64,000 bases of DNA from Paenibacillus ihbetae (lineage in GTDB: Bacteria > Bacillota > Bacilli > Paenibacillales > Paenibacillaceae): assembly GCF_002741055.1 (NCBI RefSeq), contig NZ_CP016809.1, positions 6,302,501 to 6,366,500 of the forward strand, written 5' to 3'. This document shows, in pieces, positions 54,698 through 63,097 of this stretch. Positions within the stretch are counted from its first letter, which is position 1, and each line of letters begins with the position of its first letter. Under the pieces are notes generated by a model. The model had not been told where the DNA came from, searched no databases, and worked only from the letters and a program-made list of their open reading frames with translations. The translations under genes were made by a program, and so were the position numbers.

Positions 54698-54859
54698 TTT
54701 TAAAATATCCGGTTACATAGGATTGAAAACCAATGTATCGAATAAGAAAAATAAGCAACATCAAGGGATCCATTCTTCGAAGGACTTGCAGCAGGAAGAG
54801 GACAGTATCGATTGTTACATTAGGCTCGTCACAGCTGTAAAAGAGAGGTTGGGATCAGT

Positions 54860-56209
54860 TTGCAACAAAGTGAACATTATGACGTCGCAGTTCTGGGAGG
54901 AGGACCGGCCGGCATCGCTGCAGCCATCCGTGCGGCCCGGAGCGGAGCACGAACGATTCTGATCGAGCGTTACGGCTTCCTTGGTGGTATGTCTACATTG
55001 GCATTGGTTTATCCATGGATGACGTTCCACACGGCTGTTGGGGATCAGGTCATTAAGGGCATTGCGCAAGAAATTGTGGATCGATTAATGCAGCTTGGAG
55101 CATCTCCGGGACATTTGCGGGATACGGTCGGTTTTGTATATTCATTAACTCCCTATCACCCGGAAGTGTATAAAGTGTTGGCCTTTGACATGCTGCAAGA
55201 AGCGGGGGCAAACTTGCTGCTGCATTCATATGTTACAGACGTTGATGTACAAGACCAGCGCATTACAGCGGTAACCGTTCAGAATAAAAGCGGTCGCAGG
55301 CGGATCGCTGCCAAAGTATTCGTCGACGCGACGGGTGACGGGGATGTTGCCTTCGCAGCCGGCGCGGCTTGGGAGCAGGGGAATCAGAGCAAGAAAGTGC
55401 AGCCGATGACCATGAAATTCCGGATGCGCGGCGTTGATCTTGCAGCGGTCAAGGCATACATGCAGCGTAATCCGGAACAATTTTATGAGAAGTCGCTAAT
55501 CTCCGAACTGGATCAGCTTCCGTTGACGGGAGTGATGGGATTCTACAAAGCGTGGGAAGAGGCGGGACTGCCGATTCCTAGAGATGGCGTGCTGTTCTTT
55601 ACCGGACCTGGTCTCGATGAGGTGTTAGTTAACGTATCGCGGGTCTCGGGATTAGATCCGACGGATGCGGAACATCTTACCGCTGCAGAGATTGAAGGCA
55701 GGAAACAGGTGCTCCTGCTCGAACGGTTTTTCCGGGAGCACATCGCGGGGTTCGAGAAGGCCGTTGTCAGCGCAGTCGGCACGCAGATCGGCATCAGGGA
55801 GACAAGACGAATCCTTGGCGAATATGTGCTGAGCGGTTTGGATGTATTGGATGGGAGGCGGTTCCCTGACGTCATTGCAAGAAGCGGATACCCGATCGAT
55901 ATTCACAATCCGGAAGGGGCAGGCGTTACGGCTAACTTCATCCGCGAAGGCGGTGCTTACGACATTCCTTACCGCAGCATCGTTCCACGAGATGTCGATA
56001 ATCTGCTGCTTGCCGGACGCTGTATCTCAACTACCCATGAAGCGCAAGCAACGACGCGCCTGACGCCGAGCTGCATGGCCATAGGCGAAGCGGCGGGCGC
56101 GGCGGCGGCTCTGGCAGCTCGTATCGATTGCCGTGCCGCCGAAGTGCCGATTGATCAATTGCAGTCGGCACTTCTTGAGGGTGGAGCGGAGCTGGGAATC
56201 AACCGCTAG
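54860..56209 (+). CDS. FAD-dependent oxidoreductase (FAD_oxidored family)
   Basis: A 449-residue flavoprotein. VAVLGGGPAGIAAAIRAARSGARTILIER is the N-terminal FAD-binding loop (read in two pieces), FVDATGDGDVAFAAGA the second conserved FAD motif, and LLLAGRCISTTHEAQATTRLTPSCMAIGEAAGAAAA the C-terminal FAD motif, as in the FAD-dependent oxidoreductases often found beside plant-polymer degradation genes. TTG 54860 is the start with GAGAGG upstream. There is no signal peptide. Substrate unknown. Terminator close behind. Confidence 0.85.
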   Translation: MQQSEHYDVAVLGGGPAGIAAAIRAARSGARTILIERYGFLGGMSTLALVYPWMTFHTAVGDQVIKGIAQEIVDRLMQLGASPGHLRDTVGFVYSLTPYHPEVYKVLAFDMLQEAGANLLLHSYVTDVDVQDQRITAVTVQNKSGRRRIAAKVFVDATGDGDVAFAAGAAWEQGNQSKKVQPMTMKFRMRGVDLAAVKAYMQRNPEQFYEKSLISELDQLPLTGVMGFYKAWEEAGLPIPRDGVLFFTGPGLDEVLVNVSRVSGLDPTDAEHLTAAEIEGRKQVLLLERFFREHIAGFEKAVVSAVGTQIGIRETRRILGEYVLSGLDVLDGRRFPDVIARSGYPIDIHNPEGAGVTANFIREGGAYDIPYRSIVPRDVDNLLLAGRCISTTHEAQATTRLTPSCMAIGEAAGAAAALAARIDCRAAEVPIDQLQSALLEGGAELGINR

Positions 56210-56259
56210 TCAGATATATGGCGATAAACCCATAATGACCCTAACTTCATATTTCGATG

Positions 56260-56286
56260 AAGCGCAGCGGGAATGCTGCGCTTTTT
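56260..56286 (+). terminator. Terminator after the FAD oxidoreductase gene
   Basis: AAGCGCAGC/GCTGCGCTT stem, six-base loop, TTTTT tail. Confidence 0.85.
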
Positions 56287-56424
56287 CGTTGGATGAGAGC
56301 AAGCTTATCCAAGGCTGCGGTTTTGAACGGAGGAAGAGACACTTGAAGTTTTTTTATCAAATTTGAACCTTATTGGGCGATGGAGCCAATATCAAGTGTA
56401 AGTCCGAAAATGGAGGCAGGCCCT

Positions 56425-57003
56425 ATGAATGAAATGGATATTAAACCTTGGCTCATCCGGATGAGCCAGGGCGATGAAGAAGCGTTCCGGGCAGTTTATG
56501 ATTTCACGCGCGATCAGGCATATGGATTAATCTATTACCTGGCTCCCAACAAACAAGATGTCCCCGACATTATGAGCGAGGTATATATCGAGCTGATCAA
56601 GAGCCTGGACAATTATGAGCAAGAGCAGAAATTCAGCTCTTGGTTCAACGGCTTGATTATCCGGCAAGTTCGGAACTGGAAGCGAAAAAGCTGGCGAAGG
56701 AGCCGTATGCTGGAAAGGGTGAAGGGAGTATTCTCCGAACCGCCTCCTTTGGCGTTGGAAGATCGCGTATCCCTCCTGAGTGATCGGCTGGAGCTGATTC
56801 CGATGCTCGAAGCGCTGCCTTTGAAGCTGAAAGAGGTTGTCGTCCTCAGGTATTATCAGGATTTGACGCTTGAAGAAATCGCCGATTTGGTGAAGGTTCC
56901 AATAGGGACGGTAAAATCAAGGCACCATCATGCCCTGAAGCGGCTGCGCCACATGTATGGCCAGCGCGACCACAGAAAGGAGCGGGACGGCTATGTCTAT
57001 TGA
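56425..57003 (+). CDS. ECF-type RNA polymerase sigma factor
   Basis: A 192-residue sigma-70 family protein of the extracytoplasmic-function type. Region 2 is FRAVYDFTRDQAYGLIYYLAP...DIMSEVYIELIKSLDNYEQEQKFSSWFNGLI, region 4 is LPLKLKEVVVLRYYQDLTLEEIADLVKVPIGTVKSRHHHALKRLR (each read in parts). GGAGG is 8 bases before ATG 56425. The stop overlaps the start of the anti-sigma gene by 11 bp, so the two are co-translated. The signal is probably cell-envelope stress sensed by the partner. Confidence 0.9.
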   Translation: MNEMDIKPWLIRMSQGDEEAFRAVYDFTRDQAYGLIYYLAPNKQDVPDIMSEVYIELIKSLDNYEQEQKFSSWFNGLIIRQVRNWKRKSWRRSRMLERVKGVFSEPPPLALEDRVSLLSDRLELIPMLEALPLKLKEVVVLRYYQDLTLEEIADLVKVPIGTVKSRHHHALKRLRHMYGQRDHRKERDGYVY

Positions 57004-57970
57004 GCAGCAATTGAAAGATGAGTTTCAACATAACGCCAAAAACGTGGTGTGTCCTCCTTCTATCGATATGCGAGTAATGAGCGCCTACAAGGAGCAAGTG
57101 AAGGAGAAGAAGGGGGATCAACCTATGGAAAGAAGGCGGAGATGGCCCAAGGCGGTAATGGTCATTTTGATGATCGCGGTCGTAAGCGGATTTGCTTATG
57201 CGGGGAGAACGCTGCTGTTCGAAGATACGAGAGGCAATATGACGATGTCTGCCATAACGCTGGAGGAGTTAAAGTTAAGCAAGTCTCAGCTCGAGCGGAT
57301 CAGCCAGGCCCGAAATGAGGTGAAAGCCCAGTTGAATCCGGGAGAATCCGCCGTTGTCTATTTAACCGATTTGGGCAACGTTAGAAGCTTGCCGTTCATT
57401 CCAGTCTCGCAACCGGACGTGAACGAGGACCTCGATGCCTGGCGAAAGGCATTAAAGGAGCGTCATTTTGATAGGATGCCTCCGGATTCCATACTTGGAA
57501 CGTACAGGTTCGCTGGGGGAATGGAGCTTTCTCCTTTCGGTACTTATATGGGCTCCGAAACGGATAGCGCAGCTTTGCTGGAAGAGTTAAAGGCCGAGAT
57601 TGAGGAGACGGGACAAGACTACATTTGGAGAAAAACGCCCGCACCAGCCTCATTACCGTTGTTAACGTACACCACCGTGTACCGCAATGCAGATCATGCA
57701 ACGTTATATTTGATCATGGAAAACGCCCCCGATTCCAGAGTGAAAATACAGTTGTTAGCCCCGCCCTCAGCTGAACATGAAGAGCTGGACCTAAATGGAC
57801 ACGCGGCTCATTATTTTAAAAACGATTCCTATGTATACACCGATAGTCATTTCTATCAAGAAATCAGCTGGATGATTGAACAGGGCGGCAAGTCGGTCAT
57901 TTATCGTTTAGGCAGCGACTCGCCTGCAATGAGTAAAGAGCAGCTGGTGGAGGCTGCGAAAAATTTATAG
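56993..57970 (+). CDS. Single-pass anti-sigma factor for the ECF sigma
   Basis: A 325-residue membrane protein: a short cytoplasmic part (1-42, no zinc-finger HxxxCxxC motif), one membrane span preceded by RRRRWPKA (about 43-65), and a 260-residue outer domain of unknown type. It overlaps the sigma gene, the classical arrangement for a membrane anti-sigma factor that holds the sigma until an envelope signal releases it. AAAGGAGC precedes ATG 56993. The anti-sigma role is inferred from gene order and topology; the outer domain is not recognised. Confidence 0.8.
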   Translation: MSIEQQLKDEFQHNAKNVVCPPSIDMRVMSAYKEQVKEKKGDQPMERRRRWPKAVMVILMIAVVSGFAYAGRTLLFEDTRGNMTMSAITLEELKLSKSQLERISQARNEVKAQLNPGESAVVYLTDLGNVRSLPFIPVSQPDVNEDLDAWRKALKERHFDRMPPDSILGTYRFAGGMELSPFGTYMGSETDSAALLEELKAEIEETGQDYIWRKTPAPASLPLLTYTTVYRNADHATLYLIMENAPDSRVKIQLLAPPSAEHEELDLNGHAAHYFKNDSYVYTDSHFYQEISWMIEQGGKSVIYRLGSDSPAMSKEQLVEAAKNL

Positions 57971-58068
57971 GATGGCTTGAATATAATTTGGATCGAGGAA
58001 CATGAGCAGCTGTATTATTGCATTGACTTAACCGGGAACTTAACGTACGAAAAATGAATATAAGCATA

Positions 58069-58094
58069 AAACCGGCACAATGATGTGCCGGTTT
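58069..58094 (+). terminator. Terminator after the anti-sigma gene
   Basis: AAACCGGCAC (58069-58078) pairs with GTGCCGGTTT around a six-base loop AATGAT; TATCCATTTTG follows. Loop and stem resemble P1 of the nasB leader, but no second hairpin or overlapping terminator follows. Confidence 0.65.
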
Positions 58095-58251
58095 ATCCAT
58101 TTTGATATGTAAAAAAACCTCTAAAAAAGACATGGGTACATAATAATATATAAAAAAAATCAACATAAGTCTATTTATTTTCCGGTAAAAACCGTATGTT
58201 ATTTATGCGACCGCGGCGCAATTCGAGAACCTACGAAGGGACATGATATGC

Positions 58252-58728
58252 ATGATTACGTTAAGAAAAATAACCCTGGATAACCGACGTGACATCTTCA
58301 ACCTGGAAGTAGCCGAGGAACAAAGGCGCTTCGTTGCGTCTAACTTGTCGAGCGTGGCTTCGTGCTATGTTTTAGAAACCAATGGAGGCCGTCCATTTCC
58401 GTTCGCCATTTACTCGGATGGGCAGCCGGTCGGTTTCGTTCTGATGACTTATGGAATTACCGGGTATGAACTCCCGTCAGTGGCGCACGACGGCTATTGT
58501 ATTTTACGGCTGATGATTGACAAGCATCACCAGAATCGGGGCTACGGGCGGGAAGCGATGAACAAAATCTTGGAGTTTATTCGCACATTTCCTGCTGGGC
58601 CTGCGCGATATTGCTGGATTTCATATAAGGCAGATAATTTACCCGCCAAAAAACTATATGAGAGCTTCGGATTCATTGACAACGGCGAGATTATAGGGGA
58701 TGAGCTAATCACCGTTTTGGCACTCTGA
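58252..58728 (+). CDS. GNAT-family N-acetyltransferase
   Basis: A 158-residue acetyltransferase. The N-terminal MITLRKITLDNRRDIFNL, strand GYCILRLMIDKHHQNRGYGREAM with the acetyl-CoA loop Q-N-R-G-Y-G, and NLPAKKLYESFGFIDNGEI are the GNAT hallmarks and resemble the SpeG/BltD branch. AAGGGA is 10 bases before ATG 58252. It stands alone. Acceptor unknown (polyamine or amino-group compound). Confidence 0.82.
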   Translation: MITLRKITLDNRRDIFNLEVAEEQRRFVASNLSSVASCYVLETNGGRPFPFAIYSDGQPVGFVLMTYGITGYELPSVAHDGYCILRLMIDKHHQNRGYGREAMNKILEFIRTFPAGPARYCWISYKADNLPAKKLYESFGFIDNGEIIGDELITVLAL

Positions 58729-58757
58729 TGTTCATGCTGAACTCAACAAGAAATCCA

Positions 58758-58786
58758 TTGACGAGGGATTTAGACGGTGCTATAAT
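58758..58786 (+). promoter_or_regulatory. Strong sigma-A promoter of the organosulfur operon leader
   Basis: TTGACG (58758-58763), 17-bp spacer, TATAAT (58781-58786). The first intact gene starts 290 bp further on. Confidence 0.75.
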
Positions 58787-58792
58787 CCTACT

Positions 58793-58987
58793 TAACTTAT
58801 CGGAAATAATATAATTACAGTCAATTTCACTTACCGAACTGCTGGAAGTGAACGATTGGTCTGTAGCGCTCGATAACTTTTATATCAAAATCAATAGCAT
58901 TATGAGATGCGTATTCTACCGGACAACCGGAGATGCATCCTTGGATCATGAATGTGGTCCGAGGTGCGTCTTCCGGTTGTTTTTTAT
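58793..58987 (+). ncRNA. Leader RNA with terminator before the organosulfur operon (possible attenuator)
   Basis: The predicted transcript start near 58793 is followed by a hairpin TTCACTT...AAGTGAA (about 58828-58853). Then comes a very long terminator stem (ACAACCGGA... with ...TCCGGTTGT, 58923-58980, roughly 24 pairs with bulges) and TTTTTTATT. It does not show the S-box, T-box, FMN or cobalamin conserved bases that I know. It may regulate the operon, or simply be the terminator of the upstream GNAT gene. Confidence 0.45.
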
Positions 58988-59014
58988 TCGGTTCTTTAAG
59001 AGGATGCAGCGACT

Positions 59015-59086
59015 ATGCAGTATAGAGCACTGGGGAGAACCGGAGTCCGGGCACCATTACAGATCAGGAAGGTGACATCATTATGA
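59015..59086 (+). pseudogene. N-terminal remnant of an aldo/keto reductase, coupled to the monooxygenase
   Basis: A 23-codon frame whose first 13 residues, MQYRALGRTGVRA, match the N-terminus of aldo/keto reductases (xYRxLGRTGxKV). It then leaves the family sequence and stops. AAGAGG precedes it. Its stop overlaps the next ATG (ATGA at 59083-59086), so translation of the relic may help start the monooxygenase. I infer that a deletion removed the rest of the reductase gene. Confidence 0.6.
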
Positions 59087-60423
59087 GTTCTAATCAACGT
59101 CAATTGCATCTTGGATTGTTTCTATTCGGGACAGGCTATCATCCCGCGGGCTGGAGGCTGCCCGAAGGGAAAACCGACGGCGCTTACGATCCCCAATTCC
59201 TGAAGGAGGTTGCCCAAAAGCTCGAGAAAGCCAAGTTCGATTTCTTTTTCCTGGGAGACAGACTGGCCACGAGCACAGATATGCAGTACTTATTTCCTTC
59301 GCAAATGACGCGGCTCGAGCCGTTCACCATGCTGTCCTACCTGGCAGCGGCAACGGATAAAATCGGTTTGATCGGAACGGTGAATACCACCTATGCTGAG
59401 CCTTACAACATCGCGCGGTTTACCGCCTCGCTGGATCATTTGAGCCGGGGCAGAGCTTCATGGAATGTCGTGACTGGCTCCGATACCCGGGCTGCGCTGA
59501 ATTTCAGCCGGGAGAAGCATTGGGATAACGCCAAGCGCTACGATTATGCCGAGGAGTTTATCGAAATCGTCAGCGGGCTGTGGGACACCTGGGAGGACGA
59601 TGCACTCCAGCGGGACAAGGCTAGCGGCGTATTCGCCGATGGCAGCAAGGTGCACGAGCTGAACCATGTCGGAGAACACTTTTCCGTTGCGGGGCCGCTG
59701 AACATTCAGCGTCCGATACAGGGACAGCTGCCGCTGATCACGGCTGGAACCTCCTTGCGCAGTCAAATGCTGGCCGCCAAATATTCCGACATGGTCTTTA
59801 CAGGAACGAATGTGAAGGAAGTCGCCGTGACATTTTACAAGGAAGTGAAGGGGCGTTTGCGGGAGTATGGGAGGAAGGATTCGGATTTGAAGATCCTTCC
59901 CGGCTTAGTTCCGATCGTCGGCCGAACGGAAGAAGAGGCCCGTGCTAAATATGCGGAAATGAATGAACTGGTCGTTACCGATTACGATTTGGGGCCGCTG
60001 TCCGATAAGATCGGAATCGACCTCAGGGGATACTCGCTGGACGATCCGCTGCCGGATGTATCCGCTTCGGAAACCGCGCTGCAGTGGGCTGACTTGGCCA
60101 GAGCGGCTAACGGGCGAGAGGATATTACGGTCCGGGATCTGTTCTATTTCTTTACCGTAACGGTGCGGGGACATTTGCTCGTGGTCGGAAGCGCGCAGCA
60201 GGTTGCGGATATTATCGAGGAATGGTTCAGGGATGAAGCCGCCGACGGGTTCAATGTATGTCCTCCTTATATGCCGGGCGGTCTGGACCTGTTCCTGGAG
60301 CTGGTTGTGCCCGAGCTTCAGCGTCGGGGCTTGTTCCGTACCGAGTATGAAGGCAGAACCTTCCGTGAGCATCTGGGATTAAGTCGCCCGCGGAACCGTT
60401 TTGAACGGATTGCCAAGGGGTGA
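59083..60423 (+). CDS. FMN-dependent monooxygenase of the NtaA/SnaA/DszA family
   Basis: A 446-residue luciferase-like flavin monooxygenase using reduced FMN and oxygen. The family start reads LHLGLFLFGTGYHPAGWRLP, then FDFFFLGDRLATS, RLEPFTMLSYLAAATDKIGLIGTVNTTYAEPYNIAR (in parts) and LSRGRASWNVVTGS, and the C-terminal ADIIEEWFRDEAADGFNVCPPYMPGG, all typical of the NtaA-type subfamily. It heads an operon with an SsuABC-like transporter and a rhodanese, so it probably cleaves a C-S bond of an organosulfur compound to free sulfite or sulfide. The exact substrate is open. Confidence 0.9.
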   Translation: MSSNQRQLHLGLFLFGTGYHPAGWRLPEGKTDGAYDPQFLKEVAQKLEKAKFDFFFLGDRLATSTDMQYLFPSQMTRLEPFTMLSYLAAATDKIGLIGTVNTTYAEPYNIARFTASLDHLSRGRASWNVVTGSDTRAALNFSREKHWDNAKRYDYAEEFIEIVSGLWDTWEDDALQRDKASGVFADGSKVHELNHVGEHFSVAGPLNIQRPIQGQLPLITAGTSLRSQMLAAKYSDMVFTGTNVKEVAVTFYKEVKGRLREYGRKDSDLKILPGLVPIVGRTEEEARAKYAEMNELVVTDYDLGPLSDKIGIDLRGYSLDDPLPDVSASETALQWADLARAANGREDITVRDLFYFFTVTVRGHLLVVGSAQQVADIIEEWFRDEAADGFNVCPPYMPGGLDLFLELVVPELQRRGLFRTEYEGRTFREHLGLSRPRNRFERIAKG

Positions 60424-60428
60424 GCCTG

Positions 60429-61205
60429 ATGAAAGCAAGGAAAGCCAAGAAAAAGAAGATGATCTGGGCGGGACAAGCCGGCTTGCTTCTGGTCGTATTG
60501 GGGATCTGCGAGCTTCTGGTTCGCACGGAGACCGTCAGCAGCTTGTATCTGCCCGCACCCTCCCAGGTATTTCGAGAGCTGCTCAAACTGTTAGGCGACG
60601 GGGAAATCTGGAAGCATCTGTACGTTACATTGGCCGAGTTCACTGTAGGCTACGGCTTAGCCGCCTTTGGCGGTTTGGCCGTCGGCATGGCTCTGGTGCT
60701 GATCCCTTGGGCAGAGCAATTCTTTCGACCGTATCTCTCGGCATTGATGGCTATTCCGAAGGTCACGATCGTTCCTTTGCTTGCGCTTTGGCTCGGGATC
60801 GGGATCACGCATAAAATATCCATTGTGTTCCTGTTCTGTTTCTTTACGATTACAGTCAATACGATGACCGGGATCAAGCAGACGGCGGATAATCATCTGA
60901 AGGTCGCCAAAGTATTTGAGGCTACGCGCTACCAAACGATCATGAAGGTAATTCTGCCATCAGCTGCGCCCACGATTTTTGCCGGTCTTCGATTATCGGC
61001 GGCAACCGGATTAGTCGGAGCTCTGTTTGGGGAGATGCTCGCCTCGAAGGATGGCCTTGGCAACATACTTGTGAAGGCTACGTCGCTGTATAATACGGCC
61101 CAGGCCTTTGCTATCGTAGCGCTCGTTACCGTCGTATCCGTACTCATCATTGCATTGATCGATTGGTTGGAACGCAGCGTGTTTTTGAAATGGAAATCGT
61201 CATAG
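60429..61205 (+). CDS. ABC permease, SsuC/TauC-like
   Basis: A 258-residue permease with about six membrane helices and the EAA loop (KVFEATRYQTIMKVILPSAAPTIFAGLRLSA, read in parts) that contacts the ATPase. The N-terminus is very basic (MKARKAKKKK). AAGGGGTGA lies 6 bases before ATG 60429, and the gene follows the monooxygenase stop by 5 bp, so they are coupled. With the next two genes it forms a nitrate/sulfonate/taurine-type importer. A GTG at 60420 in frame is a less likely start. Confidence 0.9.
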   Translation: MKARKAKKKKMIWAGQAGLLLVVLGICELLVRTETVSSLYLPAPSQVFRELLKLLGDGEIWKHLYVTLAEFTVGYGLAAFGGLAVGMALVLIPWAEQFFRPYLSALMAIPKVTIVPLLALWLGIGITHKISIVFLFCFFTITVNTMTGIKQTADNHLKVAKVFEATRYQTIMKVILPSAAPTIFAGLRLSAATGLVGALFGEMLASKDGLGNILVKATSLYNTAQAFAIVALVTVVSVLIIALIDWLERSVFLKWKSS

Positions 61206-61244
61206 ATCATCGAAAATGGCTTACTTACGGGGGGAGAGATCCAT

Positions 61245-62261
61245 ATGTTCAGAAGAGAATTACGTTCATACATAATTGCGTTTGCGGCGATATGGCTGAT
61301 CGCCATGACGGCAGGCTGCGCAAGCGGTCCAAACAGCGGCAATGGAGCGGCTGCGTCCGGTGGGGACGGAGAAAGCGCGGCAGGCAGCAAGCTGGAGAAG
61401 ATCCGTTACGCACCGCTTAGCGGCATCAGCGGATTAGGGGTGTCCTTCGGGGCCGAGAAGGGTTTCTTTGAAGAGGAAGGACTCGATGTCGAGTTTATCT
61501 CTACCAAGGATCCGATTGCAGGCTTGACCAGCAAGGACATTGACGTGGTGGACGTTGCTACAACGACGGCGATTGTGGCTGCAGGTAAAGGCGCACCTGT
61601 CAAAATCGTCTCCTCCATGTTTCGGACCAAAGGACCGTTCTACCTGATCGCCTCGCCGGAGGTCCAGAACGTGGAAGACCTGAAGGGCAAGAAGGTGGGG
61701 ATTGCCGTGTTTGGCAGCGGGCTGGAGGTGTATACGCAGTTTATCCTGAAGGAACACGGATTGACGCCAGACGATGTGACTTTCATTGCCAACAGCACGC
61801 ATCAGGCCGCTTACGCGAGTTTGGAGACCGGACAGGTCGACGCAACCATCATCCATGAGCCGTTCGCGTCCCTGGCGGAGAAGCAGGGAAAAGGTCATAT
61901 CATCGCAACAGGCTGGGACTATCTGCCGACCTTCCACACCGGGGTGCTGGCAGCACGCGATGGCATTTTGGAAGAAAAGCCGGAATTGGTTGAGAAACTG
62001 CTGCGGGCCTACTTCAAATCGCAGGAATATGCGAAAAGCCATCCGGACGAGTATAAGGCTTACTATCTGAAAAATATCGAGATCGATCCCGAGGTGCTGG
62101 ATCTCGCGCTAAAGCGTGAAGAGGTGCTGTGGGAGAACAATCCGGACGTTGACATCAACGCGCTGAACGACACCCAGCAAATTCAGAAGGATTTGGGCTT
62201 CCAGGACGAGATTTACGAGCTGGAGGACATTCTTGATTTGAGGTTTATTCCGAAAAAATAA
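61245..62261 (+). CDS. ABC substrate-binding lipoprotein, SsuA/TauA-like
   Basis: A 338-residue lipoprotein. The signal ends in a lipobox MTAGC with Cys25 as the lipidated residue, followed by a Gly/Ser/Asn tether. The mature part is the NMT1/SsuA type: ISGLGVSFGAEKGFFEEEGLDVEF (in parts), VDVATTTAIVAAGKGAPVKIV, DLKGKKVGIAVFGSGLEVYTQFIL and ATIIHEPFASL. GGGGGGAGAG precedes ATG 61245. It delivers an organosulfur or related compound to the permease. Confidence 0.92.
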   Translation: MFRRELRSYIIAFAAIWLIAMTAGCASGPNSGNGAAASGGDGESAAGSKLEKIRYAPLSGISGLGVSFGAEKGFFEEEGLDVEFISTKDPIAGLTSKDIDVVDVATTTAIVAAGKGAPVKIVSSMFRTKGPFYLIASPEVQNVEDLKGKKVGIAVFGSGLEVYTQFILKEHGLTPDDVTFIANSTHQAAYASLETGQVDATIIHEPFASLAEKQGKGHIIATGWDYLPTFHTGVLAARDGILEEKPELVEKLLRAYFKSQEYAKSHPDEYKAYYLKNIEIDPEVLDLALKREEVLWENNPDVDINALNDTQQIQKDLGFQDEIYELEDILDLRFIPKK

Positions 62262-62283
62262 AGTTATGGCAGGAGGCTTGCAT

Positions 62284-63057
62284 ATGGCCGGCTTTACGGT
62301 GGAGAATGTCTCGAAAGTGTATGACGGCGATCTTCCTACGGTCTCGCTTCAGCATATCAACTTGGAGGTTAGGGACGGCGAATTCCTGTGCATCCTCGGT
62401 CCAAGCGGCTGCGGGAAGAGCACGCTGCTGGAGCTGCTGGCGGGTTTGCAGCTTCCGACGGAAGGCGAAATTCGACTGGATGGCGCGAAGGTACAGGGCC
62501 CCTCGCGGAGCTCAGGCGTTGTATTCCAGGATGCATCCCTGTACCCATGGCGAACGATATCGCAGAACGTGGGTCTCGGCCTGGAGCTGAGCGGCATGAG
62601 AAAGGCGGAGCGGGAGGAGCTTGTAGACAAATACCTGAGCATGGTTGGCCTGCAGGGATTCGGTGCGAAATATCCCCATCATCTATCCGGAGGCATGCGG
62701 CAGCGTGCAGGAATCGCAAGGGCGCTCGCGGGCAGTCCGAATATCCTCTTAATGGACGAGCCGTTCGGTGCAGTGGATCATCTTACCCGGCTTCAGCTTC
62801 AGCAAGATTTGCTCCGCATCTGGCAAGAGGAGAGGAAGACGGTGGTTTTTGTTACGCATGACGTATCTGAAGCTGTCTTTCTTGCGGACAGGGTTGTCCT
62901 GTTGTCCCCGCGTCCAGGCCGCATTCATCATATTTTTGACGTTTCCAACGAGCGTCCAAGGAAGCGGGAGGATGCCCGCCTTCTGAAGATTCAGAACGAA
63001 ATCTACTCCGCGATTTATGACGTGAAGACGGAAGCAGATTTGGAAATTACGATTTAA
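62284..63057 (+). CDS. ABC ATP-binding protein, SsuB/TauB-like
   Basis: A 257-residue ATPase with Walker A GPSGCGKST, Q-loop VVFQDASLYPW, signature HLSGGMRQRAGIARAL, Walker B ILLMDEPFGAVD and H-loop FVTHDVSEA, the pattern of nitrate/sulfonate/taurine importers. AGGAGG lies 7 bases before ATG 62284; ATG 62266 precedes that site and is rejected. It completes the transporter with the two genes before it. Confidence 0.92.
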   Translation: MAGFTVENVSKVYDGDLPTVSLQHINLEVRDGEFLCILGPSGCGKSTLLELLAGLQLPTEGEIRLDGAKVQGPSRSSGVVFQDASLYPWRTISQNVGLGLELSGMRKAEREELVDKYLSMVGLQGFGAKYPHHLSGGMRQRAGIARALAGSPNILLMDEPFGAVDHLTRLQLQQDLLRIWQEERKTVVFVTHDVSEAVFLADRVVLLSPRPGRIHHIFDVSNERPRKREDARLLKIQNEIYSAIYDVKTEADLEITI

Positions 63058-63097
63058 ACGGCAACAGCAGCTTGAAATCAGAAGGGATGAGGAGCTT

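Noticed and set aside
58069..58094. Hairpin with AATGAT hexaloop as another ANTAR target
   Set aside because: Loop and stem resemble P1 of the nasB leader, but there is no second hexaloop hairpin and no overlapping terminator; it fits an ordinary terminator.
58793..58987. S-box (SAM-I) or cysteine T-box before the organosulfur operon
   Set aside because: Neither the S-box core nor the AGGGTGG T-box sequence is present.
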